Origin: Aminobacter aminovorans
GTDB taxonomy: Bacteria; Pseudomonadota; Alphaproteobacteria; Rhizobiales; Rhizobiaceae
Assembly: GCF_900445235.1 (NCBI RefSeq)
Contig: NZ_UFSM01000001.1
Span: forward strand, 434,001-498,000
Direction of reading: 5' to 3'
DNA: 64,000 nt
In this document: positions 42,817-52,858 of the stretch, in pieces
How positions within the stretch are numbered: position 1 is the first letter of the stretch
Layout of the letters: each line of letters opens with the position of its first letter
Notes under the pieces: model-generated
What the model was told of the DNA's origin: nothing
The model's database searches: none
What the model saw: the letters and a program-made list of their open reading frames with translations, nothing else
Position numbers and translations under genes: made by a program

Positions 42817-45612
42817 ATGAACAAAGTTCCGCTCAAACTCGAAGAGCTGATCGACGCGGACGCACTGCGCCGCGAACTGACGGCGCAGACCCGCGATGGC
42901 GACGGCACCGACCCCGCGGTGCGGGCCAAGGCGCTGCAGCTGTTCAAGGAACACATCGCCGCCGGCAAGAAGATCGCCGAGAACATGCTGATGGACGATG
43001 GCGGCGGCACCTGCTGTGCCGTGCGGATCTCGCACCTGATGGACGAGATCATCCGCGTCCTCTACGACTTCGCCGTCACCCACGTCTACCGCGCCAAGAA
43101 CCCCTCCTCGGCGGAGCGCATGGCGGTGGTGGCCGTCGGCGGCTACGGCCGCGGCACGCTGGCGCCGGGCTCCGACATCGACCTGTTGTTCCTGCTGCCC
43201 TACAAGCAGACGCCATGGGGCGAGCAGATCGTCGAGTACATGCTCTACATGCTGTGGGACATGGGGCTGAAGGTCGGCCACGCCACCCGCAACATCGACG
43301 AGTGCATCCGCTTGTCGCGCAGCGACATCACCATCCGCACGGCGATTCTGGAGGCGCGCTTCATCTGGGGCGAGCAGAAGCTCTGCGACGAGCTGATCGA
43401 CCGCTTCGACAAGGAGCTGGTGAAGGGCACGGGCCCCGAATACGTGCAGGCGAAACTCGCCGAGCGCGATGCCCGCCACGCCAAGGCAGGCGAAAGCCGC
43501 TATCTTGTCGAGCCCAACATCAAGGACGGCAAGGGCGGGCTGCGCGACCTGCACACGCTGTTCTGGATCGCCAAATATTACTACCGCGTGCGCACCGGCG
43601 CCGAGCTGATCAACAAGGGCGTGTTCACCGAAGGCGAATACGGCCAGTTCGTCGAGGCCGAGGATTTTCTCTGGGCGGTGCGCTGCCACATGCATTTTCT
43701 GACCGGCAAGCCGGAGGAGAGGCTGCATTTCGACATCCAGCGCGAAATCGCGCAGCGGCTCGGCTACACCACCCAGCCGGGGCTATCGGCGGTCGAGCGC
43801 TTCATGAAGGACTACTTCCTGGTGGCCAAGGAAGTCGGCGACCTGACCCGCATCTTCTGTGCGGCGCTGGAAGAGGAGCAGGCCAAGGACGCACCGGGCT
43901 TCCACGGGCTGCTGCAGGGCTTCTCCAGGCGGCGGCGAAAGCTTGCCGGCACCAGCGACTTCATCATCGACAACCAGCGCATCAACGTCGCCGACGACAA
44001 GGTGTATTCGCGCGACCCGGTCAATATGCTGCGCTTCTTCTGGTTCGCCGATCGGCACGGGCTGGAATTGCACCCCAATGCGCTCAAGCTTCTGACCCGC
44101 TCGCTCGGGCTGGTCGACAAGGGCCTGCGGCGCAACGAGGAGGCCAATCGCTATTTTCTTGAAATCCTGACCTCGGACCGCAGCCCCGAGCTCAACATGC
44201 GGCGCATGAACGAGGCCGGACTGCTCGGCCGACTGATCCCCGATTTCGGCAAGATCGTCGCGATGATGCAGTTCTCGATGTATCACCACTATACCGTCGA
44301 TGAGCATCTGCTGCGCTGCATCGGCGTGCTCTCCGAGATCGAGCATGGCGACGGCGCCAAGATCCATCCACTCAGCCATTCGCTGATCGGCGGCCTGAAG
44401 AAGCAGCGCGAAGTGCTCTATGTCGCGGTGCTGCTGCACGATATCGCCAAGGGCCGGCCGGAGGACCATTCGGAGGCCGGCGGCAAGATCGCCCGCCGCA
44501 TCTGCCCGCATATGGGGCTGTCGCCGACCGATACCGAAACCGTCGCCTGGCTGGTCGAGAACCACCTTGTGATGTCGATGACGGCGCAGACGCGCGACCT
44601 CAACGACCGCAAGACCATCGACGATTTCGCCGACGTGGTGCAGTCGGTCGAGCGACTGAAGCTTTTGCTGATCCTGACCGTCTGCGATATCCGCGGCGTC
44701 GGGCCCGGAGTGTGGAACGGCTGGAAGGGCCAGCTTCTGCGCACGTTGTATTACGAAACCGAGTTGCTGCTGACCGGCGGTTTTTCGGAGCTGTCGCGAG
44801 CGGAACGCACGGCGGCGGCACGCGAGATTTTGGCCGAGGCGCTGGCCGACTGGCCCGAGGCGGCGCGGCGGAAATATGTCAAGCTGCACTATGACAACTA
44901 CCTGCTGACCGTCGACCTGGAAGACCAGAAGCGCCACGCCGAGTTCATCCGCGGCGCCGACGCGGCCGGCAAGCAACTGTCGACGATGGTGCGGACCCAC
45001 GAATTCGAGGCGGTCACCGAGATCACCATCCTGGCGCAGGACCATCCGCGCCTGCTGTCGGTGATTGCAGGCGCCTGTGCGGCGGCCGGAGGCAACATCG
45101 TCGACGCACAGATCTTCACCACCGCCGACGGCCGGGCGCTCGACATCATCCTGATCTCGCGCGAATTCGACCGCGACGAGGACGAGCGGCGACGCGCCGA
45201 GCGTGTCGGCCAGCTGATCGAGGACGTGCTGTCTGGCCGGGCCTGGCTGCCGGAGATGATCGCCAAGCGGGCCAAGCCGAAGCGCGGCCAGAAGACCTTC
45301 CGCATCCAGCCGCGCGCCGAAATCCGCAATGCACTATCGAACCGTTTTTCGGTGATCGAGGTCGAGGGCCTCGACCGCCCAGGCTTCCTGTCGGAGATCA
45401 CCGGCGCGCTGTCCGACCTGTCGCTCGACATCGCTTCGGCGCACATCACGACTTTCGGCGAGAAGGTGATCGACACATTCTACGTCACCGACCTGACCGG
45501 CCAGAAGATCGACAACCCGACACGGCTCGAAAACATCCGCAGCCGGCTGATCGCGACCCTTGAGGGCGCAACCGCCGAGCGGACCAAGGCCAGGGCTGCG
45601 GCCGCCGAATGA
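42817..45612 (+). CDS. glnD: [Protein-PII] uridylyltransferase/uridylyl-removing enzyme
   Basis: The 931-residue product has a nucleotidyltransferase domain ([20 protein letters not shown] near residue 110-125), an HD hydrolase domain ([20 protein letters not shown] near residue 540) and two C-terminal ACT domains ([20 protein letters not shown] near 745; [20 protein letters not shown] near 848). GlnD senses glutamine and modifies PII proteins, controlling nitrogen metabolism. murJ follows within about 50 bases on the same strand, as is usual in rhizobia. Start [20 protein letters not shown] fits the family. Confidence 0.96.
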   Translation: MNKVPLKLEELIDADALRRELTAQTRDGDGTDPAVRAKALQLFKEHIAAGKKIAENMLMDDGGGTCCAVRISHLMDEIIRVLYDFAVTHVYRAKNPSSAERMAVVAVGGYGRGTLAPGSDIDLLFLLPYKQTPWGEQIVEYMLYMLWDMGLKVGHATRNIDECIRLSRSDITIRTAILEARFIWGEQKLCDELIDRFDKELVKGTGPEYVQAKLAERDARHAKAGESRYLVEPNIKDGKGGLRDLHTLFWIAKYYYRVRTGAELINKGVFTEGEYGQFVEAEDFLWAVRCHMHFLTGKPEERLHFDIQREIAQRLGYTTQPGLSAVERFMKDYFLVAKEVGDLTRIFCAALEEEQAKDAPGFHGLLQGFSRRRRKLAGTSDFIIDNQRINVADDKVYSRDPVNMLRFFWFADRHGLELHPNALKLLTRSLGLVDKGLRRNEEANRYFLEILTSDRSPELNMRRMNEAGLLGRLIPDFGKIVAMMQFSMYHHYTVDEHLLRCIGVLSEIEHGDGAKIHPLSHSLIGGLKKQREVLYVAVLLHDIAKGRPEDHSEAGGKIARRICPHMGLSPTDTETVAWLVENHLVMSMTAQTRDLNDRKTIDDFADVVQSVERLKLLLILTVCDIRGVGPGVWNGWKGQLLRTLYYETELLLTGGFSELSRAERTAAAREILAEALADWPEAARRKYVKLHYDNYLLTVDLEDQKRHAEFIRGADAAGKQLSTMVRTHEFEAVTEITILAQDHPRLLSVIAGACAAAGGNIVDAQIFTTADGRALDIILISREFDRDEDERRRAERVGQLIEDVLSGRAWLPEMIAKRAKPKRGQKTFRIQPRAEIRNALSNRFSVIEVEGLDRPGFLSEITGALSDLSLDIASAHITTFGEKVIDTFYVTDLTGQKIDNPTRLENIRSRLIATLEGATAERTKARAAAAE

Positions 45613-45658
45613 CGCCAGCCATGATCCCGCCCACATCCGCAAGGCATCGTCGCGCGCC

Positions 45659-47257
45659 ATGTCATTGATCAAGAAATTTGCGACCGTTGCCTCGGGCACG
45701 CTGATGAGCCGGGTGCTGGGCTTTGCGCGCGAGATGCTGATGGCGGCAGCGCTAGGTACCGGGCCGGTGGCCGACGCCTTCTATGCGGCGTTCCAGTTTC
45801 CCAACACCTTCCGCCGGCTGTTTGCCGAAGGCGCATTCAACGCGGCCTTCGTGCCGTTGTTCGCCAAGGAGATCGAGGCCAATGGCGTCGAGGGTGCCAA
45901 GCGCTTTTCGGAGGAAGTGTTCGGCGTGCTGTTTTCGGCACTTCTGGTACTGACGATCGCCATGGAACTGGCGATGCCGCTGATCGTGCGCTTCGTCGTG
46001 GCACCGGGTTTCGCCGACAATCACGAGAAATACGACCTGACGGTGGCGCTAGCCACCATCATGTTCCCCTATCTGATCTGCATGTCGCTGGCAGCGATGA
46101 TGAGCGGCATGCTGAATTCGCTGCGCCGCTATTTCGCCGCGGCGATCGCCCCGGTGTTCCTCAACATCATCCTCGTCGGCGTGCTGGGCAATGCCTGGTA
46201 TCGCGGCCATGACGGACTGACGGTCGGCTATGCGCTCGCCTGGGGCGTGCTGGCGGCAGGTCTCGTGCAGTTGATCATCGTCTGGATTGCGGTGCGCCAT
46301 GCCGGCATATCGATCGGCTTCCGCCGACCGAAGCTGACGCCCAACGTCAAGCGGCTGCTGTGGCTGGCGTTGCCCGCCGCGATCACCGGCGGCATCACCC
46401 AGATCAACACCTTGATCGGCACGGCCATCGCCTCTGGCCAAGACAGTGCCGTGTCGTCGCTGAACCTTGCCGACCGGGTCTACCAGTTGCCGCTCGGCGT
46501 CGTCGGCGTTGCTGTCGCCATCGTGCTCTTGCCGGAGCTGTCGCGGGCGCTGAAGTCGGGCAACAAGGTCGAGGCGGCCAACCTGCAGAACCGTTCGGTC
46601 GAGTTCACGCTGTTCCTGACACTGCCGGCAGCCGCAGCCCTGATGGTCATCTCAGAGCCGATCGTGCGCGTGCTCTACGAGCGCGGCGCCTTCGCTGCCT
46701 CAAACAGCACGCCGGTCGTGGCATCGATCCTCGCCATCTTCGGCCTCGGCCTGCCGGCCTTCGTGCTGATCAAGGCGTTCACCCCAGGCTTCTTCGCCCG
46801 CGAGGACACCCGCACGCCGATGTATTTCGCTGCCATTTCGGTCGCCGTGAATATCTCGGTCGCGCTGACGCTGTTTCCGTCCTGGGGCGCCCCCGGCATT
46901 GCCGCGGCATCCGCCGTCGCCGGCTGGGTCAATGCGGCGATGCTGCTCGGCACGCTTGTCTGGCGTGGCCAGTGGGACCGCGACGCAGCGCTGATGAAGC
47001 GGATTCCGCGTCTTGTCGTCGCCTCCGCCGTCATGGCCGGCGGACTGTGGTTCGCCACAGGCCAGGCCGATCAATGGCTTGGGTCGGCGGCTCCGGTCTA
47101 CACCCAGGCAGTGGCGCTCGCCGTGCTGGTGACGGGCGCGATGATCGTCTATTTCGGGGTTGTCTTCGGCATCGGCGGCGCGGATGCCGGCATGATCCGG
47201 CGCAACATCAGGCGCAATCGCGCCACCGCCAGCCCCACCGCGGTCGAACCCGACTGA
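45659..47257 (+). CDS. murJ: Lipid II flippase MurJ (MviN)
   Basis: The 532-residue product is polytopic with about 14 helices and the MurJ start SLIKKFATVASGTLMSRVLG, then FYAAFQFPNTFRRLFAEGAF and AFVPLFAKE. It flips lipid II across the inner membrane for peptidoglycan synthesis. I used the ATG at 45659; an upstream in-frame start at 45560 lies within the 3' end of glnD. The two genes form a likely operon. Length and motifs are canonical. Confidence 0.95.
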   Translation: MSLIKKFATVASGTLMSRVLGFAREMLMAAALGTGPVADAFYAAFQFPNTFRRLFAEGAFNAAFVPLFAKEIEANGVEGAKRFSEEVFGVLFSALLVLTIAMELAMPLIVRFVVAPGFADNHEKYDLTVALATIMFPYLICMSLAAMMSGMLNSLRRYFAAAIAPVFLNIILVGVLGNAWYRGHDGLTVGYALAWGVLAAGLVQLIIVWIAVRHAGISIGFRRPKLTPNVKRLLWLALPAAITGGITQINTLIGTAIASGQDSAVSSLNLADRVYQLPLGVVGVAVAIVLLPELSRALKSGNKVEAANLQNRSVEFTLFLTLPAAAALMVISEPIVRVLYERGAFAASNSTPVVASILAIFGLGLPAFVLIKAFTPGFFAREDTRTPMYFAAISVAVNISVALTLFPSWGAPGIAAASAVAGWVNAAMLLGTLVWRGQWDRDAALMKRIPRLVVASAVMAGGLWFATGQADQWLGSAAPVYTQAVALAVLVTGAMIVYFGVVFGIGGADAGMIRRNIRRNRATASPTAVEPD

Positions 47258-47394
47258 CGATTTGCCGTGCCGTCTTGGCCGATTTCTTAAGCTTTCGCGG
47301 GCGATACGTTCTGTGGATGCAATATTGACATGTGAACGACTTCGGCCGTGCATAGTGTGCAGTGACATGGGGCTTGGGCCCGATGCAACAAGGC

Positions 47395-47595
47395 ATGAGG
47401 CTTCACTATATCGACTGGCTGCGGGTCTCAGCCTTTGCCATCCTGATCCTGTATCATTCTTCCGTCGCCTTCTTCCCCGATCTTTCCTGGCTGGTCAGCA
47501 GCCCGGAGCGTAGTCCCGAGCTGTCTCTGGTGATGATGTTTCCGCGTGTCTGGCGGCTGCCCCTGCTGTTCTTCGTCTCCGGCATGGGCACCTGA
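47395..47595 (+). pseudogene. N-terminal fragment of an acyltransferase 3 family protein
   Basis: The frame from ATG 47395 reads MRLHYIDWLRVSAFAILILY, then RVWRLPLLFFVSGMG and stops at 47595. This is the first 65 or so residues of an OpgC/acyltransferase-3 integral membrane enzyme, ending just after the second helix. The usual 300 further residues are missing and not found downstream in other frames. It is therefore treated as a truncated remnant. Confidence 0.65.
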
Positions 47596-47908
47596 TGCAG
47601 GTTTGTCGGCCTGCCGGGCAGGAAGAAGGCGCAACCGGCACCAGCAACGAGGCGCAGTGTCGTGACGCAGACACCTGACCTCGACCCATGGCGGATGCTT
47701 GAAGCGCGAGCGACGGAAAAGAGGCCTACAGCCGGGGCCGGGAACTGGCCAAAGGTCTCGGTGCTTTCGGTACCGGATCTCGCATCTCCACAGCGGCTGT
47801 CCAATTCAGCATTGCCTTCTGCGGCGACCGGACGGATACAGGCGCTGGCAGCCGCCAAGCGCGGCAGGGGATGACAAGGCCTGCGCCAGGCGCAGGGGGG
47901 AGTATTCG
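47596..47908. other. Gene-free segment between acyltransferase remnant and epimerase-like gene
   Basis: This 313-base stretch holds no convincing gene. It may contain decayed sequence following the acyltransferase fragment and the promoter of the sugar cassette. A GGGGGGAG ribosome site at its 3' end belongs to the epimerase-like gene. Confidence 0.5.
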
Positions 47909-48454
47909 ATGATGAGACTGCCGCTTGGATGTGTTGTTCGCGACCTGACGACCCACAATGACGATCGCGGGAACCTGACCGAAATCTTCCGTCAGGAATG
48001 GGACGCCGGCATCGAGCCCGTGCAGTGGAACTTCGTGCGCAGCCAAGCCAACGTGCTGCGCGGCGTGCATGTTCACGTGGTCCACTCCGACTATCTGGTC
48101 TGCCTCGAAGGCACGCTGGTGCTCGCGCTTTCGGACATACGGCCTGAATCGCCGACGCATGGCATGGCAACGACGGTGACGCTCAAGGGGTCGCAGATGC
48201 AGGCAGCGCTGATTCCGCCCGGCGTCGCCCATGGCTTCTATTTTCCGGAGGTTTCCAGCCTTTGCTATTCGGTGTCGCATTACTGGAACACGGTGGACGA
48301 GATCGGCTGCCGCTGGGACGATCCGGCGCTCGATCTAGACTGGCAGGTTCGCGATCCCGCGCTTTCGCCGCGCGACACGACGCCGGGCAGCGCCGCCGAA
48401 ATGACGCGTCAGTACCTCACCGTGCGTGAGCAAATGAGGGCTGACCGTGATTGA
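47909..48454 (+). CDS. dTDP-4-dehydrorhamnose 3,5-epimerase-like (RmlC/cupin) protein
   Basis: The 181-residue product has an RmlC-type cupin core: HNDDRGNLTEIFRQEWDAGI, NFVRSQANVLRGVHVHVVHS, and IPPGVAHGFYFPEVSSLCYS. RmlC epimerises dTDP-keto sugars. Here several catalytic residues are conserved (the His in RGVHVH), but the protein is shorter and ends differently, so it may act on another nucleotide sugar or be a regulatory cupin. ATG 47909 has a GGGGGGAG site. It overlaps the following oxidoreductase by eight bases. Confidence 0.75.
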   Translation: MMRLPLGCVVRDLTTHNDDRGNLTEIFRQEWDAGIEPVQWNFVRSQANVLRGVHVHVVHSDYLVCLEGTLVLALSDIRPESPTHGMATTVTLKGSQMQAALIPPGVAHGFYFPEVSSLCYSVSHYWNTVDEIGCRWDDPALDLDWQVRDPALSPRDTTPGSAAEMTRQYLTVREQMRADRD

Positions 48455-49370
48455 TACGCCGCATGTCGGGCTGATCGGCTGCGGCGGCTGGGGCAAGCTG
48501 ATCCTGCGCGACCTGAAGGCGCTAGGTACTCGGGTGACATGCGTGGCACCAAGCGAGAAGTCACGTGCCAACGCCGTGGCCAACGGCGCCGACCTCATCG
48601 TCTCAACGCTGGATGAATTGCCGCAGGTCGAAGGTGCCGTCGTCGCCACCCCGAGCGACAGCCATGGCGACGTGTTGCTTAGCCTTCTGCCGCGGAACAT
48701 TCCGCTGTTCGTCGAAAAGCCGCTGACATCCGACCGTGTGACCGCCCAGTTGCTCGCCCGGACGGCACCGGACCGCATCTTCGTCATGGACAAGTGGCGC
48801 TACCACGCCGGCATCGAACGCATCGCCCAATATGCAAGAAGCGGTGAGATCGGCGACGTTCTGGGACTCAGGCTGTACCGGCTCGGCTGGTCAATGACCC
48901 ACAACGAGGTCGACCCGATCTGGAACCTGCTGCCACACGATCTGTCGATCTGCCTGCATGTTCTAGGAGACGTGCCGCCGGTGACAACGGCGTTCGCCGA
49001 CGGGCTTGGGCCGGCGTCCAGTGGCCTCGTCGCCATGCTCGAGCGCGACGGCGGACCGCGCGTGGTGATCGAAACCTCGGCGCATCACCCAGTCAACCGG
49101 CGGTCGGTGATCCTGGCATGCACCGACGGCACGGTCACGCTGAACGGCAGCCTCGACGAACATCTGATCTTGCGCCAGGGAAGCCCGGACAATCTGAACG
49201 CGCCGGAGATCAAGGTGCCCTTTCGAAACTATATGCCGCTCGAGGCGGAACTCGCAGCCTTCCTGCGCCATCTCAGCGGCGGGCCAGCGCCGATGAGCTC
49301 GGTCACCGAAGGCGCCCTGATCGTCGAGCGCGTCTGTGACATCAGGCGCATGGCGGGGCTACCCGAGTGA
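48447..49370 (+). CDS. Gfo/Idh/MocA family oxidoreductase
   Basis: The 307-residue product has an N-terminal Rossmann fold (HVGLIGCGGWGKLILRDLKA), the EKPL motif (IPLFVEKPLTSD) and a conserved C-terminal sheet. Such enzymes oxidise or reduce sugars with NAD(P). The GTG start at 48447 overlaps the previous gene and the stop overlaps the next gene, so the three are tightly coupled. It probably modifies a nucleotide-linked sugar made by the epimerase-like enzyme; this is inference from context. Confidence 0.82.
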   Translation: MIDTPHVGLIGCGGWGKLILRDLKALGTRVTCVAPSEKSRANAVANGADLIVSTLDELPQVEGAVVATPSDSHGDVLLSLLPRNIPLFVEKPLTSDRVTAQLLARTAPDRIFVMDKWRYHAGIERIAQYARSGEIGDVLGLRLYRLGWSMTHNEVDPIWNLLPHDLSICLHVLGDVPPVTTAFADGLGPASSGLVAMLERDGGPRVVIETSAHHPVNRRSVILACTDGTVTLNGSLDEHLILRQGSPDNLNAPEIKVPFRNYMPLEAELAAFLRHLSGGPAPMSSVTEGALIVERVCDIRRMAGLPE

Positions 49371-50227
49371 GCAGGAAGCCTTTCGCCACCGTGCTGATGC
49401 CGACGCACAACCATGCGCATCTGATCGGCTATTCGATACGCAGCATCCAGGATCAGAACTTCTCCGATTTCGAGCTGTTCGTGGTCGGCGACGGCGCTTC
49501 GGCAGAGACACGCGACGTCGTCAAGGCGCTGGCCCGGAACGACCCGCGCATCCGCTATTTCGATTTTCCCAAAGGCCAGCGTCACGGCGAGGCTCACAGG
49601 CACGCCGCCCTGCAGGAAGCGCGCGGTGAGATCGTCGCCTATTGCGGCGATGACGACCTCTGGCTGCGCGGACATCTGGCCAGCATGGCCAAACTGCTGA
49701 AGCAGTACGACTTCGGCCATATGGTGCAGATCAACGTACATAGCAGAAACGAGTTCGTGGTCTATGGCGGCAGTTTCGCCGAGCCCGGCTGTTGGCAAAA
49801 GGTGCGGGATGGCCAGAAGGCCTTCTTCGGCCTGACCGTCGGCGGCCACCGCATGAGCGCCTACCGCGCCCTTCCGGTAGGCTGGAGCCCGGCACCGCCG
49901 GAGAGCTATACTGACCAGTTCATGTGGCGGAAATTCTTGCGCCAGCCGGGCTTGCGCTTTGGATCGGGGCTGGAAGCCACTTCGATCCATATCGCTTCGC
50001 CGGCACGCACCGACTGGAAGCCCGAGGAACGCGTCACCGAGCTCAAGGAGCTATTCGAACGGCGCGACAGCGCCGAACTGCGGGCCGCGCTCGAACAGGC
50101 GATCCGCACGGCCCATGATGGATGGACATCGCCCAACGATCCAATGCTGGCGCGCCTCGCCGGTCGGGCCAAGCTGCTCGGCCTGCATATTGAAAACCTG
50201 ATTCGAAGCTGGCGCCGACCCTCTTGA
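49367..50227 (+). CDS. Glycosyltransferase family 2
   Basis: The 286-residue product is a GT-A enzyme: ATVLMPTHNHAHLIGYSIRS at the start, ELFVVGDGASAETRDVV, and the metal-binding YCGDDDLWLRGHLASM (DDD form of DXD) near residue 93. No membrane helix is visible, so it acts at the inner face of the membrane. The GTG at 49367 overlaps the preceding stop (GTGA), completing a three-gene cassette between murJ and trpS. Likely role: adding the sugar produced by the first two enzymes to a glycan or lipid. Confidence 0.84.
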   Translation: MSRKPFATVLMPTHNHAHLIGYSIRSIQDQNFSDFELFVVGDGASAETRDVVKALARNDPRIRYFDFPKGQRHGEAHRHAALQEARGEIVAYCGDDDLWLRGHLASMAKLLKQYDFGHMVQINVHSRNEFVVYGGSFAEPGCWQKVRDGQKAFFGLTVGGHRMSAYRALPVGWSPAPPESYTDQFMWRKFLRQPGLRFGSGLEATSIHIASPARTDWKPEERVTELKELFERRDSAELRAALEQAIRTAHDGWTSPNDPMLARLAGRAKLLGLHIENLIRSWRRPS

Positions 50228-50308
50228 TAGCAAAGGCGCCATCGTTCATAAGCGCCACTCGAATTTCGCCGCGCGCGAAACGGCCCTCCACAAGCCACGG
50301 GATCCATC

Positions 50309-51376
50309 ATGACCGCCTTCAAACCGCTCATCTTCTCCGGCGTCCAGCCGACCGGCAATCTCCATCTCGGCAACTATCTCGGCGCCATCCGAAAGTTCGT
50401 CGCCCTGCAGGACACCAACGAGTGCATCTACTGCGTCGTCGACCTGCACTCGCTGACCGCTCAGCTCGTCCATGACGACCTGCAGAGCCAGACGCGCTCG
50501 ATCACCGCCGCATTCCTGGCTTCGGGCATCGATCCGAAGAAGCACATCGTCTTCAACCAGGCGCGCGTTTTGCAGCATGCCGAGCTTGCATGGATCTTCA
50601 ATTGCGTGGCGCGCATCGGTTGGATGAACCGGATGACGCAGTTCAAGGACAAAGCCGGCAAGGACCGCGAGAACGCCTCGCTGGGCCTGCTCGCCTATCC
50701 GAGTCTGATGGCTGCCGACATCCTGCTTTATCGCGCCACCCACGTGCCGGTCGGCGAAGACCAGAAGCAGCATCTTGAGCTGACCCGCGACATCGCCCAG
50801 AAGTTCAACAACGACTTCTCGGCGCGCATCGCCGATCTCGGCATCGGCGTCGAGATGCAGGTGGGCGAAGAGACGGTCAATGGCTACTTCCCGATAACCG
50901 AACCGATCATCGGGGGGCCTGCGGCGCGCATCATGTCGCTGCGCGACGGTTCGAAGAAGATGTCGAAGTCGGACCCGTCAGACCTGTCGCGCATCAACCT
51001 GACCGACGATGCCGACACGATCTCGAAGAAGATCCGCAAGGCCAAGACAGATCCGGCGCCGCTGCCGAGCGAGCTCGACGAATTGAAGGAACGCCCCGAA
51101 GCGGAAAACCTGGTCGGCATCTATGCCGGCCTGGCCGACACGACCAAGGAAGAGGTGCTGCGCCAGTTTGCCGGCCAGCAATTCTCGGTGTTCAAGCCGG
51201 CCCTTGCCGACCTCGCTGTCGACAAGCTGGCGCCGATCGCCGGCGAGATGCGCCGCCTGATGGCCGACCCCGGCCACATCGACGCCGTGTTGCGCGACGG
51301 TGGTGACCGCGCCCGCGCCATCGCCGAAACGACGATGAAGGACGTACGCAACATCATCGGCCTGCTCGGCGACTGA
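50309..51376 (+). CDS. trpS: Tryptophanyl-tRNA synthetase
   Basis: The 355-residue product has the class I motifs [16 protein letters not shown] (HIGH-like, near residue 15-25) and KKMSKSD (KMSKS, near residue 217), plus [20 protein letters not shown] and [20 protein letters not shown]. It charges tRNA-Trp in the cytoplasm. Length is a little above the usual 330-350. A promoter is expected in the 80 bases before it; no unusual features were seen. Confidence 0.96.
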   Translation: MTAFKPLIFSGVQPTGNLHLGNYLGAIRKFVALQDTNECIYCVVDLHSLTAQLVHDDLQSQTRSITAAFLASGIDPKKHIVFNQARVLQHAELAWIFNCVARIGWMNRMTQFKDKAGKDRENASLGLLAYPSLMAADILLYRATHVPVGEDQKQHLELTRDIAQKFNNDFSARIADLGIGVEMQVGEETVNGYFPITEPIIGGPAARIMSLRDGSKKMSKSDPSDLSRINLTDDADTISKKIRKAKTDPAPLPSELDELKERPEAENLVGIYAGLADTTKEEVLRQFAGQQFSVFKPALADLAVDKLAPIAGEMRRLMADPGHIDAVLRDGGDRARAIAETTMKDVRNIIGLLGD

Positions 51377-51473
51377 CAGCAACCTCGGCGCTGGCTGCTT
51401 GCGGGCGGCCGGCGCCGGTGGCAGATTGGAGCCTGTTCCATCCGAAGAGTTCGGAATGGGGCTCTCTTGTTGG

Positions 51474-51520
51474 AGCATGATCTTGTCCGAAAACCGGGTT
51501 CCACTTTTCGGGATCATGCT
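51474..51520. repeat. 47-bp dispersed imperfect palindrome, copy A
   Basis: The element starts AGCATGATCTTGTCCGAAAA and ends TTTTCGGGATCATGCT. Its ends are inverted (AGCATGATC/GATCATGCT) around the core ACCGGxxTCCA. Near-identical copies lie at 56461-56507 and 61270-61316. It sits between trpS and the universal stress gene. Confidence 0.85.
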
Positions 51521-51548
51521 CTGGAACATTGCGCAACACGGGTAGCAC

Positions 51549-52040
51549 ATGGTCTCCAAACGCCTCAGCAAGGAAGCCGGCCACCGGCGCAAGTTCCTGG
51601 CGATCATCGACGACACGCCAGAATGCGAGCGCGCGGTCGCCTACGCCTCCAAGCGCGCCAGGAGCACCAGCGGCGTGCTGGTGCTGCTCTATGTCATCGA
51701 ACCAGACGACTTCCAGCATTGGCTGGGCGTCGAAAAGATCATGCGGGAAGAAGCCACCGCTACGGCCAACGCGGCGCTTGACGGCCATGCCGCCAAGGTG
51801 CGCGAGAATCTCGGCATCGAGCCGGAGCTCGTCGTACGCGAAGGCCGGCCGGCCGAAGAGATCCACAAGCTGATTGAAGACGACCAGGATATCGCTATCC
51901 TGGTCCTGGCGGCAGGCGCCGGCAAGGAAGGCCCCGGCCCGCTCGTCGCCTCGATCGCCGGCAAGGGTGCCGCTTTCCCGATCCCGGTGACGGTAGTGCC
52001 ACAGAACCTGTCAGACGAGGACATCGACAGCCTGGCCTGA
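51549..52040 (+). CDS. Universal stress protein (UspA family)
   Basis: The 163-residue product has the Usp fold: RKFLAIIDDTPECERAVAYA at the start, HDVLV-type segment DIAILVLAAGAG, and a C-terminal IPVTVVPQNL. The ATP-binding GxG motif is partly changed (GAGKEGPGPLVASIAGKG). It is a cytoplasmic stress-linked nucleotide-binding protein. It follows repeat copy A and precedes a possible Irr-regulated nifU-type gene. Confidence 0.82.
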   Translation: MVSKRLSKEAGHRRKFLAIIDDTPECERAVAYASKRARSTSGVLVLLYVIEPDDFQHWLGVEKIMREEATATANAALDGHAAKVRENLGIEPELVVREGRPAEEIHKLIEDDQDIAILVLAAGAGKEGPGPLVASIAGKGAAFPIPVTVVPQNLSDEDIDSLA

Positions 52041-52137
52041 ACCTCTGGCCTTGATAAACCCCTGGCCTAATAGACTGGGCGCAACATATTGGCGCGGTGG
52101 CGCGCCAGCGGCTTGAATGTCGGCCGTGCAAAGCCTA

Positions 52138-52154
52138 ATTAGAACTATTCCAAA
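52138..52154. promoter_or_regulatory. Possible iron-control element (Irr box) before nifU-type gene
   Basis: ATTAGAACTATTCCAAA (52138-52154) closely matches the rhizobial iron-control element pattern TTAGAA-N3-TTCTAA, with one mismatch in the right arm. It lies about 40 bases before the start of the NifU-type gene, a good position for Irr control. The match was made by eye from memory of the motif. Confidence 0.5.
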
Positions 52155-52192
52155 CTGAGACATCCCGCGCGCGCGGGCACGGAGACACGTCC

Positions 52193-52768
52193 ATGTTCAT
52201 CCAGACCGAAGCGACCCCCAATCCGGCGACGCTGAAGTTCCTGCCGGGCAAGGAAGTCCTACTCGAAGGCACGGCCGATTTCCGCGACGCCGACAGCGCG
52301 CGTGCGGCTTCGCCGCTTGCGGGCCGGCTGTTCGACATTCCTGGTGTCACAGGCGTGTTCTTTGGCTACGACTTCATCACCGTGAGCAAGGACGGCCCCG
52401 ACTGGCAGCACCTGAAGCCGGCGATCCTCGGCTCGATCATGGAGCATTTCATGTCGGGCGTGCCTGTTATGGCCGGCCAGGCCGCCGGTGGCGGCGGTCA
52501 TCATGACGACGAGAACGAATTCTTCGACAAGGCCGACGCCGAGATCGTCGTGACGATCAAGGAGCTGCTCGACACGCGCGTGCGCCCGGCGGTTGCCCAG
52601 GACGGCGGCGATATCACCTTCCGCGGCTACGAGAACGGCACCGTCTTCCTGCACATGAAGGGCGCCTGCGCCGGCTGCCCGTCGTCGACGGCGACGTTGA
52701 AGCACGGCATCCAGAACCTGCTTCGCCACTTCGTGCCCGAGGTGCAGCAGGTCGAACAGGTTTCCTGA
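52193..52768 (+). CDS. NifU-family Fe-S cluster carrier (Nfu)
   Basis: The 191-residue product has the Nfu_N domain start MFIQTEATPNPATLKFLPGK and a C-terminal NifU domain with the cluster-binding CAGCPSS near residue 158 and DGGDITFRGYENGTVFLHMK. It carries and delivers Fe-S clusters to target proteins in the cytoplasm. It is followed by a strong terminator. A candidate Irr element lies before it, fitting iron-dependent expression. Confidence 0.93.
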   Translation: MFIQTEATPNPATLKFLPGKEVLLEGTADFRDADSARAASPLAGRLFDIPGVTGVFFGYDFITVSKDGPDWQHLKPAILGSIMEHFMSGVPVMAGQAAGGGGHHDDENEFFDKADAEIVVTIKELLDTRVRPAVAQDGGDITFRGYENGTVFLHMKGACAGCPSSTATLKHGIQNLLRHFVPEVQQVEQVS

Positions 52769-52794
52769 GCCAAGAAGCCTTGTATCAGACAACA

Positions 52795-52822
52795 AAAAAC
52801 CGGGCCAAAGTGCCCGGTTTTT
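52795..52822. terminator. Bidirectional rho-independent terminator
   Basis: AAAAACCGGGC and GCCCGGTTTTT form an 11-bp perfect stem around CAAAGT. The A run on one side and T run on the other let it stop both the nifU-type transcript and the minus-strand L,D-transpeptidase transcript. Confidence 0.9.
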
Positions 52823-52858
52823 CGTTTGCGTCGTCCGTGTTGCCTGGACGGCTCGCTG

